The notes under the pieces were generated by a model that was given only the letters and a program-made list of their open reading frames with translations, did no database searches and was not told the DNA's origin. Positions 35,843-45,964 of a DNA stretch of 64,000 nt are shown here, piece by piece; the stretch's first letter is position 1; every line of letters begins with the position of its first letter. Both the position numbers and the translations under genes were made by a program. Source of the stretch: Elymus sibiricus (Eukaryota > Streptophyta > Magnoliopsida > Poales > Poaceae); NCBI GenBank assembly GCA_039707655.1, contig CM077665.1, positions 135,055,148 through 135,119,147 of the forward strand, in the 5' to 3' direction.

Positions 35843-38800
35843 TCACAGAAGGATGTAGAGGTCCTTAATGGTCGGCTGTGGCATTTTGTGCATCTCCATC
35901 AGTTGCTTCATATGATCAATTAGGAGGGGAGAGCGCTCGGGGGACTCAAACTGCGCCCAGAATAGTCGGGCCTCATCATCCTCCGCCCGCGAAGCATAAA
36001 GCTTGTTCGCATCCGCCGCACTCTTCTGGAGATCCGCACGAACGCCTAAGGAAGGCCACACCCGAGTGAGCAAAGCAAATTTGCTACCACCAAAGGTGCA
36101 TCGCAGCGAGTATGGCTTGCCATTGATGACAACCTTGACTTGGCGAACCTCCTCTTCGAAGGACCGCCTGTCCACCCGCTCCTTTTGGAGCTCGGATTTC
36201 AGCGCGGCTAGCTCGGCGGCTTGTTCCTTGCCTTTCTTCTCAAGGGCCTCGCACTTCGCGCCGGCGTCCTTGAGCTCTTGGTGCACCTCCTCCACCTGAG
36301 CCTCGTGCTTGGCGCTTGCAGCCTCCAAAGTGGAAAGCGTGGCTGCCGCTTGTTCGGCGGCCGTCTTCTTCTCCTTGGCCTCTTGTTTCATTCTCTGGAG
36401 CTCGGCCTTGAGTTTCTCAACCTCCGCAGCTGAAGCTGTGGAAGCAATCATAAACAAGTCACACTGGGTCACCAGTGCGGATCATCGTCAATATATAGCT
36501 CGGAAATTAGCATTTGGCTTACCTTGCGCCTCGTCGAACTGTTTGTTTAGGCTATCAAGCTCCTCTTCGGAGATTTTGAGCTTCCGATTTAGTTCGGACA
36601 GCTCAGCGGCATTACCGGCCGCCGCCGATGACGAGGCCTGCAAAGAAATATGCATCCAGTTATGTGCGTTCAAATCCCCGAACTATGAAGGATATGACTC
36701 CCTGTTCGGTCCTTTCACGGACTTTTAGAACATGGCAGGACTAGATAGGGTCTTGTGCATCATTGTTCATTCTATCTTGTTGGACCCCCGGATGCGTTTT
36801 TGCAAACCCATCCGCGGCTCGGGGGCTCGTACATATATAAAGATAGCACAAAACTTAAAATTAAACATTGTTCGGGAAAAAGGTTTTACATGACTCACCT
36901 TGAAGCCTGCCAAGAGACCATTGAAGGCCTCCTTCAGTCCGTTATCAACGGACTAGATTCCTTATAAAACCGCACCCATAAGAGTGCGGTGATCCTCGGA
37001 GATGGGAGCGCTGGCTAGCGCCTCCTCCATTACCGGCCACCCGTTCGTCAGTGGCATCGGTGTTGGCCGGACAGTCCGATCTATGATCGGAGACTAAGTC
37101 GGTATCTCCGGAGGCACAACAGGCTCCGGTGACGTCCTCGGAGGGGACAGGGCATCTCTTTGCCCTTCCCCTTCGGCGGCCAGGGGAGTATTCTCCCCCT
37201 GGTCCTCAGCAGCCTGGGGAATTTCTTCTCCCGGGCCTTCGGCGGCCGCGGCGTCAGCCTCGGCCATGGTGTGGTCGACCCCGTCGCCCGTGTTTGGCTC
37301 CAACAGGGCCTTGCTGGATGACACCTCCGTGGCATCCTTCGCGACCACTGGAGGTGTGGGGTGCGAAGCAGTCCCACTCTCCGCCAGCTCGGCGGGTGGG
37401 GACTCCCCATCCGATATCTGGTCGGTGGGGAGAACACGTGCTGGGCTACAAATCAAAAGATGCGCTTGTGTTTAAAGCATTGAAAACCCCTGCATAAATA
37501 AAACGGGAGTCTTCGGATTCATACCTTTGGGCGGGGGGCTTGACCCTTAGGTTCCTTCGGGGAACCCTCTCAAATTCCTCGGATTCTGCATCAGAATCTG
37601 AGCTATCGTCGGGGATAATCAACCTCGCCTGGCGCCCTCTTCAGGGCGGGAGGAGCTGCCTCCTCCGCGGCATCTGATGACGCCGCCCTCTTTCTTGCGG
37701 GGGGGGGGGGGGAAGCTGCTTCCCCCCCCATCATCATGCTCCTCCTCATGGCTAGAGGAGGCGTGGGTTTCCTCGGACGCAGCGTCTCACTGGTCCTTAA
37801 TGCGGAGGCCCTCTCGGGCCTTCTTTTTCTTCTCCTTCTTCTCGGGCGCCGAGTACGGTGCCACGACAAGCATCGCCGCCAATAGCTCCGACCTGGGGTC
37901 TTCGGGCAGTGGAACCGGGCAGTTAACCTTCGCGGCTTTGCTCAGCCACTTCTGCAAAAGTAGGGAAGAAGGTGTTCGGACCTTTTTGCCGAAGAAACAG
38001 AATCAATGAATCGAAATGATACCATACCTTTGTCGGGGGGTTATCGGCGCTTAGGCCCGTATCCTCTTCTTTGGCCGGCCAGCTTTTCCGAGGCTTGAAT
38101 AATGCCTTCAACAACTTCTCAGGAGTAGTACGGAAAAGTTGGCGCACGGTAGGCTCATCGTTAGTCCGATAATCCCACATTGGGGAAGCCCGACACTGGC
38201 AGGGAAGGATACGGCGATGGAGCACGACCTGGACCACGTTGACCCGCTCCACCTTGGCCTCGATCACCGAAGTAATGTGCTTCTGTAGCAGCTTCACCTC
38301 AACATCCGACCACCAGTCAAGGCCCTTCCTGAGCCACGAGGTCAATCTCGTTGGGGGTCCGGATCTGAATACGGCAGGCACCGCCCAACCCTCATCCCTT
38401 GGCTCGGTGATGTAAAACCATTCCTTCTGCCAGATTTTGATTGTGTCGATGAAGGTGCCGGTAGGCCACTCGACGCGGGGGAGCTTGCTGATTACCGCCC
38501 CTCCGCAGTCTGCGTGCTCGCTGGCCATGGTCTTCGGCTTGACATTGAAGACCTTGAGCCACAAGCCGAAGTGTGGTTCGACCCGCACAACGGCTTCGCA
38601 AATGATGATGAACGCCGGTATGTGCATGAAGGACTTCGGCGGAAGGTCGTGGAAGTCCAGCCCGTAGAAAAACATGAGACCCCTGACAAAGGGGTGGAGC
38701 GGAAAGCTCAGTTCCCGGATAAAGTGGGGGACGAACACCACCCTCTCGCCTGCTTTGGGGGTGGGAACCACCTGGTTCTTCTCCGGGGCGCGGTGGAAGA

Positions 38801-38897
38801 CGTTGGCGGGGAGGTAGCCGGCCTGCTTTAGGTCCCGGATATCCTGGTCAGTGACTGTGGAGGCCTCCCACTTGCCATTGGAGCCCGAACTCGCCAT
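35843..38897 (-). CDS. E5 antisense accessory gene, probably spliced
   Basis: The first exon (38897-38028, start MASSGSNGKWEASTV) has a compact domain with FVPHFIRELSFPLHPFVRG, FYGLDFHDLPPKSFMHI and EWFYITEPRDEGW. It resembles the domain called putative gypsy-type transposon (Transposase_28), from memory. GTATGG at 38027 and TTTTGCAG before 37951 bound a 76 bp intron; splicing joins the frame to KWLSKAAKVNCPVPLPEDP. A further exon is 36637-36523 (AAELSELNRKLKISEEELD). An 87 bp intron (36522-36436) leads to a coiled-coil exon from 36435 (EVEKLKAELQRMKQEAKEK). Exons between 37787 and 36637 are uncertain and at least one stop (37787-37789) interrupts. Antisense extra genes are known in Tat elements; the function is unknown. 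Confidence 0.65.
37699..37729. repeat. G14 run and perfect hairpin in the E5 antisense gene
   Basis: Fourteen G are followed by AAGCTGCTT and eight C. Bases 37705-37729 form a 12 bp stem with a one-base loop. The sequence lies in a low-complexity acidic/Pro stretch of the antisense gene and probably varies in length. Confidence 0.8.
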
Positions 38898-39472
38898 TGC
38901 TAAGCTCGGAGGAGAGGGCGAGGAAGAACTAGATCTTGGCTCTCGGAGCTTGGAGAGATTAAGGAGGCGGAGGATGCGAATGGGAAGCGTGAATAGGCCT
39001 TGGGGTTTTTTCCCTTTTTATGGGACGTGTCACCGATTAGCCTTGCCTACCACGCCACAAATCCCTCCGCTTCCTAACACATGTGTGTTGTTATGCGCGT
39101 GTGGAGATTAATCATATCCCGTGTGAAACGGAGCACGATCTGCGTATTGATAAGTCGTGTCGCTGTAAAAACGGTCCCGAACCGCGAATCGAGTTTTCGT
39201 AACTGGTTCAGTGGTCATGGTAGGCCACGACCCTTCGTCAGAGGGGGTGTCAGAAAGCACTATTTACACTTTGGCGATTGGCCTTCGGGGCTAAACAATT
39301 CATGGTGTTCGGACAATCATATGATCGGAAGAAATACGTGTCATCGGAAACCGAACTAGTCTCAGCCGATCATGGAAAGGGAAGAAGAACTCACCCCGCA
39401 AGCCGAAGACTCTGATCATACGAAGCAGCTGGAGCTGAGACCCTTGGCGTAGGGGGCTAGTTCGGGGGCTAC

Positions 39473-39944
39473 TGAGGGAGTCCCGGACTAAGGGGTCCTC
39501 GGGCTACCGACTCATCTCTCGATAGGCCGACTCGATGGGCCGTTCTCTAAAGAAGGGCCGGACACATCAAGACTCCACATTCCAGAAGGGAGCCCCGAAG
39601 GCGCATCGTGCACTCCAAGTCAAGAGGAGGGAATCGCCATCTCCATCCGCGGCAGGAGGCCCACCATGTGTAAACCCTAGTCCCCCCCGGTGTCTATATA
39701 AACCGGGAGGGTTTTAGATCATAGCATACAGAAACTCATCTAGGGTTTTAGCTAGGCGATCTCGAGGTAGATCAACTCTGTAACCTTCATATCATCAATA
39801 TAATCAAGTAGGACATAGGGTTTTACCTCCATAGGAGGGCCCAAACCTGGGTAAACATCGTCTCCTTCGTCCCTTTGTTATCATCGATCCTAGTCTCACA
39901 GCTCGGGACCCCCTACCCGAGATCCGCCGGTTTTGACACCGACA
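39473..39944 (+). repeat. E5 3' LTR
   Basis: 472 bp, preceded by the purine tract AGTTCGGGGGCTAC. TATATAAA is at 39695-39702. It ends GACACCGACA, followed by the target-site copy GCGAC and E2 RNase H. Confidence 0.93.
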
Positions 39945-41266
39945 GCGACGAAGTCAGCCAACACCTGAGATTTGATATTTCGCCGTGGCTTGTAGGTGAT
40001 CTCAAACGGAAGGAGTTCGATGGCCCATTTAGCTATACGGCCAGTGGCGTCCCTGTTGTTGATTATGTCATTCAGGGGTACCTCGGATGTCACTGTGACC
40101 GCACACTCTTGGAAATAATGTCTGAGCTTGCATGATGCCATAAACATTGTATAGGCTATCTTCTGGTAGTGTGGGTATCTGCATTTGCACGAAGTGAGCA
40201 CCTCGGATACATAGTGCACCGGCTTTTGTATCCATAGTTTGTAACCCTCGGCTTCCCATTCTATGATGAGGACCGCGCTGACCACTTGATTGGTGGCCGA
40301 GATGTAAAATAAAATCGGTTCCCCAGCGCAGGGTGCTGCTAATGTGGGGTTGCTGGCTAGCAGCGTTTCTATTTCCTCTAGATCCATTGCTACCTCGTCG
40401 GTCCATTCAAAGTTTTTTGTCCGTTTGAGCAACCTGTAGAGTGGGAGAGCTTTTTCACCAAGGCAGGAGATAAAGCGCCTCAAGGCCGCTACAGAGCCCG
40501 CCAGCCTTTGGAGGTGATTTAGCTCCGTAGGGACCGCGAGTTGGGATAAGGCTCGGATCTTGGTGGGATTATCCTCTATCCCTCTTTGCGAGACAATGAA
40601 TCCGAGAAGTTTGTCGGCGGGAACTTCGAATACATACTTGTCCGGATTAAGCCGTATGTCGTATTCTCGCAGACTGGCGAAGATTTGTCTGAGGTCATCT
40701 ACTAGCTGGCCTACGTGCTTGGTCTTGATGACCACGTCGTCCACGTATGCCTCGACTGTTTTGCCAATTTGTGTCGCCAAACATGTCTAAATCATGCGCT
40801 GGTATGTGGCGCCTGCGTTTTTTAACCCGAAGGGCATTGTGTTAAAACAGAATGGCCCATAGGGGGTGATGAAGGCGGTTGCAGCCTGATCAGATTCCTT
40901 CATTTTAATCTGATGGTATCCGAAGTAAGCATCGAGGAAGCACAGAGAGTCATGTCCGGTAGTTGTGTCAATGATCTGGTCTATGCGGGGTAAGGGAAAA
41001 GGATCCTTGGGGCAGGCTTTAATGAGGTCTTTGAAATCAACGCACAACCGCCAAGATTTGTCCTTCTTTGGCACCATGACCAGGTTTGCCAACCACTCGG
41101 GATGTTTTATTTCTCTGATGAATCCGGACTCGAGTAATTTAGTGAGTTCCTCACCCATCGCTTGACGCTTTGGTTCGGAAAATCGGCGCAAAGCCTGTTT
41201 GACGGGCTTGAAGCCTGTTATTTTATTCAGGCTGTGTTCCGCCAGCCTTCGTGGGATTCCTGGCAT
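39945..41266 (-). pseudogene. pol: E2 reverse transcriptase and start of RNase H
   Basis: Leftward from 41266: RT with ESGFIREIKHPEWLANLVMV, WRLCVDFKDLIKACPKD, PRIDQIIDTTTGHDSLCFLD and GPFCFNTMPFGLKNAGATY. A TAG just after YQRMI interrupts the frame shortly before the catalytic VEAYVDDVVIKTKH. RNase H begins with LFYISATNQVVSAVLI, then VHYVSEVLTSCKCRYPHYQK, and runs to QVLADFVA at the E5 insertion. Spacing and order are normal for Tat-type pol. Confidence 0.93.
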
Positions 41267-41389
41267 ATCTGAGGGGTGCCAGGAGAATATGTCCCAATTT
41301 TCATGTAGAAATGTGTGCAGTGCTTCGTCAACCGCGGGATCCAGCTGGGCTCCGATGGACGCTGTTTTATTGGGGTCCGTTGGATGAAC

Positions 41390-43586
41390 CTAAAATTTGA
41401 TGATCCCGTCTGCAGGTTTAAAGGATGTGGTCTTCGGCCACTTACCGAGGACCACAACGTCCTTGTCCACTATAGAGCGGGGTGGAGTGAGTTCTTCTGC
41501 GGCGAGAGTCTTAGCTAGTACCTCGAGGGCTAGGGATGTTGTTTTATTTTCAGCTCGGAGGGCTCTGTTGGGGTCACTTATAATTGTGATCACACCGTTT
41601 GGCCCTGGCATTTTTAGCTTCATATACCCGTAATGTGGTATGGCCTGGAATCTTGTGAAGGCATCGCGTCCTAATAGAGCATGATAACCAGTGTGAAAGG
41701 GCGCGATATGGAAAAGAAGTTATTCAGATCTGTAGTTCTCGGGTGTGCCGAATACTACATCGAGTGTTACCCGTCCGGTATAGCGAGCTTCTTTCCCGGG
41801 GACGATTCCTCGGAAGGTAGTATTGCTTTATTCAATGCGAGATCTATCGAACTGCATTTTCCCCAGTGTATCCTCGTAAATAAGGTTTAGACCGTTGCCA
41901 CCATCCATTAGCACCTTGTTCAACCTGAAACCATCGACTATGGGGTTTAGGACCAGGGCGGTAGGTGTTCGGTCTGTGCGGGATATCAGTTGGTCAGCCT
42001 TGCCAAAAGTAATTGGCGTGTCCGTCCATGAGTTCGCTGCTGCCACATGGTGAATTTGGTGGAGTTCTCGAAGAGCTCTTTTTCTTTGGTTTTTCGAGGA
42101 AAACGTTTCGTAGATCGTTAGGATCTCTGCATTATGTTCGGGTGGCGCTGCTGAACATTTGTTCGGAGGTGGGGCCTTGAGTATACTCTCTCCGCTCTTC
42201 GCGACTTGCTTAACGACCCAACATGCTCGAAGGCTGTGGGTCGGGCTCATGCTTAGCGAGACCGAGTGTATGGGGCATGGCCTGTCCAGTAGTACGCCGA
42301 GGACCGTTCTGGCGCTTGTTAGAGTTCTATTCCTTTTCTCAACGGGCTTGGGGTGACCGACCATCGCGGGAGTATGCATCTTCTCCAGATTCCTCTATGT
42401 TGTTCGGCATGGAATGGTTCCGCGCACATTTTTTGTACTTGACAAGGGCTTTCCATGGCATAATATTTGCGCACCAGGTTTGATAGCTCAGTGAAGGTTT
42501 GAATTTGGCGATGAGCGAGGGTGTTGAGGATTCCTTCATCATGGCAGTTGTGCCGGAAAGCGTTAATCACCTCATGTTCGATGCGGCCCTCTGCCCTGTC
42601 TTTGTTGAGGAGGAATCTGGCCAAGAAGTGATGGGTTGATTCCCCTGGCCGTTGTTTAACCTCCTTTAGGCCCAGTGAGCCGAACTCTTCTGCATTTCTC
42701 GAAGAATGCTCGAGTTGGGTGGTGGGGGGGGGGGTAAAATTCCGTATTCCCATAAGATGTGAGTCTGAGATCCCGACGACCGCGTCCCGTGCTCTAGTGG
42801 GGTTTGGCGCGGCAGGCTCGGGGTCCGTGGTTTCGATGAGACCCTGCTACACTAATTCCGGGTTGTGTGCCAGATCGGCGACTGGCCCCGAATTATTCTT
42901 GGGATGAGTCCCGGATTCCGGACTATCCAAGGGGTCTGGATGATTGGTGACCGGGAGATAGACCATCCTTAGCTCCGGTAGTTGAGGAGGGAAACCCTCG
43001 TTCGGGCAATTGACGGTGGCGACCAAATGTGTGATGGGTGGGACGAGAATTCCCTGTCATCGGGTCTAAGCCCGATTCGATTGTAGACCGGAGATTGGTC
43101 GCTGACCATGCCCATAGTTTGGATCTGGCTGAGTAACTCGTGTAGCAACGGGATCTCGGTGGAGTCCATATTGTTTGAGTGCTCAGAGTTGGTCTGCGGC
43201 ACTGATGCCCTAGGGTCGTTCGAGAACGCTCCTGGGTTGTGTTTGGCTAAGACGAATCTGGGCGTCTCGACCAAGTCAGACTTTAGGGCCGGACCTGGGA
43301 TAAAGGCCGTCCCAGTAGTGGGATCCACGGCTCCCGAAGCTCAAGCATCGGGGCTCGTGGGCTCTTCGAAAGGAGCTAGGAGCTTTGTTAACACAAGATC
43401 TCCCCAGGGGTCGGCGATGAACTCTAGGCTCCCGAACCTGACATCCTGACCGGGGGTGAAGCTTTCGACTTGGCCGAGGTGGCCGGCCAGATCGGCATGC
43501 AAAACGATGCTTCCGAAAGCGAAGATATGCCCGGGGACAAAGACGTCCTTGTTGCGGATCTCTTCGCTGATGACTAAGCGCGCCAT
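41390..43586 (-). pseudogene. gag: E2 gag and protease
   Basis: The start Met at 43586 (MARLVISEEIRNKDVFVP) lies about 50 bp inside the 5' LTR and matches the start of E5 gag. A stop near 43341 and frameshifts break gag; the later part (42753-42319) has EEFGSLGLKEVKQRPGESTH and HEVINAFRHNCHDEGIL. Protease appears at 42240-41830 (ALVLNPIVDGFRLNKVLMDG, GGNGLNLIYEDTLGKM). The end of protease is in another frame (41623-41390, KLKMPGPNGVITI). A G-run at about 42722-42735 is one likely cause of frame loss. Confidence 0.85.
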
Positions 43587-43633
43587 CAACCCTTCTAATG
43601 ATCTCACAGTGGAACTCTCAATGAAAGCACCAA

Positions 43634-44101
43634 TGTCGGTGTCAAAACCGGCGGATCTCGGGTAGGGGTCCCGAGTTGTGGACCTTAGATCGATGGGTAA
43701 CAAGGGACGAAGGAGACAGTGTTTACCCAGGTTCGGGCCCTCTTGAGGAGGTAAAACCCTATGTCCTGCTTGATTATATTGATGTGGATGAGAATTACAG
43801 AGTTAATCCACCTTGAGATCGTATGAGCTAAAACCCTAGATGAGTCGACCTGCCTCTACGAATGAAACCCTCTGTTTTATATAGACACCAGGGGTACCTA
43901 GGGTTACACATAACCGGCCTTCAATCGGGGATAGAAGCGCCGATCTCGACTTCAAGACTTGTATGACACGCCAATCTTCGGAGCTTTCCTTCCTGAACAC
44001 GAGGTCATCACGTAGTTCGGTCTTCAACACAGCGGCCCAGCAAGTCGGCCCATGAGAGATGAGACGATGGCCCAAGGACCCCTTAGTCCCGGACTCCCTC
44101 A
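43634..44101 (-). repeat. E2 5' LTR
   Basis: 468 bp, related along its length to the 472 bp E5 LTRs: starts TGAGGGAGTCCGGGAC, ends GACACCGACA, TATA on the minus strand at 43876-43883. It is followed in element sense by the same TTGGTGCTTTCATTGAGAG. The outer flank is GCGAC (44102-44106). No matching 3' LTR is in the window. Confidence 0.92.
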
Positions 44102-44132
44102 GCGACCACCACGGCTGGTATGAATAATAGTT

Positions 44133-45119
44133 TTAATGGTACCTCATGGATGCGTTTAACGCTGCCTCCTCAGCCAAGCATGAGGACTCTATTGCAGCCT
44201 TGTGTTCTCGCACCTCGTCCTCAAGAATATAATATCTCTGTTTGCTCCGAAAATCAAAAAGAGAAGGTACATGCAACGAGACATAGATAGGATTATATTT
44301 GTTAAATATCAAGTTGTACTCGTAACCTTGAGGTTTGTTTTTAATAAATCCATGGCGTCGCATGGTTTCAAGGTCTAAATGTTTTTCAGGCAACACAGGG
44401 TTATAAGGTTGATGTGAAACATTCAACTTGGCAGCTAAGCGAGAAGCATAAATTTCTCCATACAAGTCACCATTGTTAGAATTAGAATGCAGCCTACGGG
44501 CCATAATTGCACTGAGGTTGTATTGTCTTTCCCCGGTTACAGTAGTGTGAATAAGGCTCAAATCCGGACCACACAATGCACTGCAATCTTGTTTGCCCAA
44601 TAAGCATTTCCCATTGAATAATGCAAAGTAGCGAATGGAAGGAAAATGGATGCTATTTATTCTAGCCTGGGTCACTCCTCCATCTTCTCCTAAGCAAAGG
44701 ATCTCAAGAAACATATTATACTCAGTTGTTTGTGGTTTTTCTAGCGAGCCCCAAGATGGGAGTTTGCATGCATCACATAATTCTTCAAAAGATAGATTGT
44801 AGGAATTATCATAAAGATTAAACAGCACGCTAGAAGTGTTAGGAAGATATCGGAATCCATGTGTGAGTGAACAAGTAAGATTATATCGTTGGACACACTT
44901 ATCTGCAAGAAAATCTTCGAGGCCAGTATTGTAAATGTATTGATCAAACTCTTCCTTAATTCCTGCACCTCTAATGAATTCTTCGCATGGCCAACGGCAC
45001 GATTTAGCTTCAGATTTTACTATCAAGCTTGTCCGAGGTTCAACATAAGCTTGCTATACCGAGCCCTCACTTGATGATTCTCCCAAAGAACGCCTTCTTG
45101 AAGAGATCCTCCTAAACAT
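44133..45119 (-). pseudogene. E6 accessory frame, Athila-type, about 300 codons
   Basis: The likely start is the Met at 45119 (MFRRISSRRRSLG), with a stop at 45056-45058 before the long open part from 45026. Motifs include SLTHGFRYLPNTSSVLFNLY, LSFEELCDACKLPSWGSL and VTQARINSIHFPSIRYFALF. A Cys-containing run (KQDCSALCGPDL) and an Ala/Glu-rich end follow. The pattern recalls the ATHILA ORF-1 family, from memory and unverified. It lacks a signal peptide and clear membrane helices. It occupies the envelope position after protease and stops close to the E2 insertion at 44102. Confidence 0.6.
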
Positions 45120-45525
45120 GTTCACTTTTCCTAGTGCAAATTTCTGAAAATTTTGGGCCACAAAATTATGTCAATAAAACTTTGCAAGATTGATAGCAAC
45201 TACTCATATGGGTACCTAGAAATTATATCAAGCATACATACTACTTGGAACTCAAAGAATTCAACATGTAAGCTCATTTTCAAAAACACCTAGTGTAGCA
45301 AAATATGAAAAATATAAACCACTAGAGCAAAAACTAATTGTAGGAATGGGAGAGTCACATACTAAGGAGCAATTCCTCAAAACAGTTTCGGAAACGAAGT
45401 TCCGGGCAAAGAGATCAAAAATTTAAGTTTTGTGAGGAAGAACACGGAGATAGAGAGCTAGAGAATTTTTGTTGGAGGTAAGGGGTGAGATGGGCTAAAG
45501 AGAAAAGGCAGGGGGGCTGTGGGCC

Positions 45526-45557
45526 CCAGGAGCTATCAGGGCGCGACCAGGGGGTGG
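45526..45557 (-). promoter_or_regulatory. Left half of an E6 GC-rich stem-loop split by E7
   Basis: With E7 removed, CCAGGAG (45526-45532) pairs with CTCCTGG (60187-60193). GGGCGCGACCA (45539-45549) pairs with TGG plus CCGCGCCC (to 60180) with one mismatch. The loop is a G-run that holds the GGTGG target site. The hairpin lies upstream of the accessory frame, as the similar one does in E4. Confidence 0.65.
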
Positions 45558-45964
45558 TGATACTTGTGATCTGCGTTGGGTTTCCCGTGAAGAGGAACGG
45601 GTTATTCCAGCACAAGATGGGTAAGTATTTCCCTCAGTTATGAAACCAAGGTTTATCAAACCAATAGGAATATCAATCCTCAACCGTCTTCAGCAGCCTG
45701 CACACAAAAGAACAAACAACTTGCACCCAACACGGGCAAGAGGGTTGTCAATCCCCTTGATCTCGTTATTTGCAAGCAAGTGAGTTGTGTAGATAATTGT
45801 AGATAAATATAAATTGCAAAATAAAATAAAGGGTAAATAATGGCAGAAAGGTAGTAATAGAGTTTGTAAATTTATAAGTGAATAGACCTGGGGGGCCATA
45901 GTGTTCTCTAGTGGCATCTCTCATGTAGGCAACGTACGGTGGGTAACAAATTACTGTTGGGCAA

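Larger units (their letters stand above)
30999..39944 (+). mobile_element. E5: pol-less Tat-type gypsy element with an antisense gene, 8,946 bp
   Basis: Two 472 bp LTRs (30999-31470 and 39473-39944) start TGAGGGAGTCCCGGAC and end GACACCGACA. They are flanked by GCGAC at 30994-30998 and 39945-39949. About 18 substitutions separate the LTRs by eye. Gag and protease are present in sense; RT, RNase H and integrase are absent. The 3' half carries a gene on the opposite strand. The LTR and gag start resemble E2, so E5 inserted into RNase H of a relative. Its movement would need pol from such a relative (inference). Confidence 0.92.
6657..44101 (-). mobile_element. E2: Tat-lineage Ty3-gypsy retrotransposon, split into four pieces
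   Basis: The pieces are 44101-39945 (5' LTR, gag, protease, RT, start of RNase H), 30998-30972, 20736-20563 and 7982-6657 (RNase H, integrase). Removing E5, E4 and E3 with one target-site copy each restores an uninterrupted reading frame at every junction, for example A-D-F-V-A-K-W-T across E5 and A-E-Y-E-A-L-V-H across E3. That shows one element hit three times. The integrase C-terminus, 3' region and 3' LTR are missing. Lineage is inferred from the LTR and gag start shared with E5 and from AYVDDVVIK-type RT. Confidence 0.88.

Noticed and set aside
36003..36728. Plus-strand frames of 70-139 codons
   Set aside because: Shadows of the coiled-coil exon on the minus strand; the minus-strand frame has the heptad pattern and splice sites.
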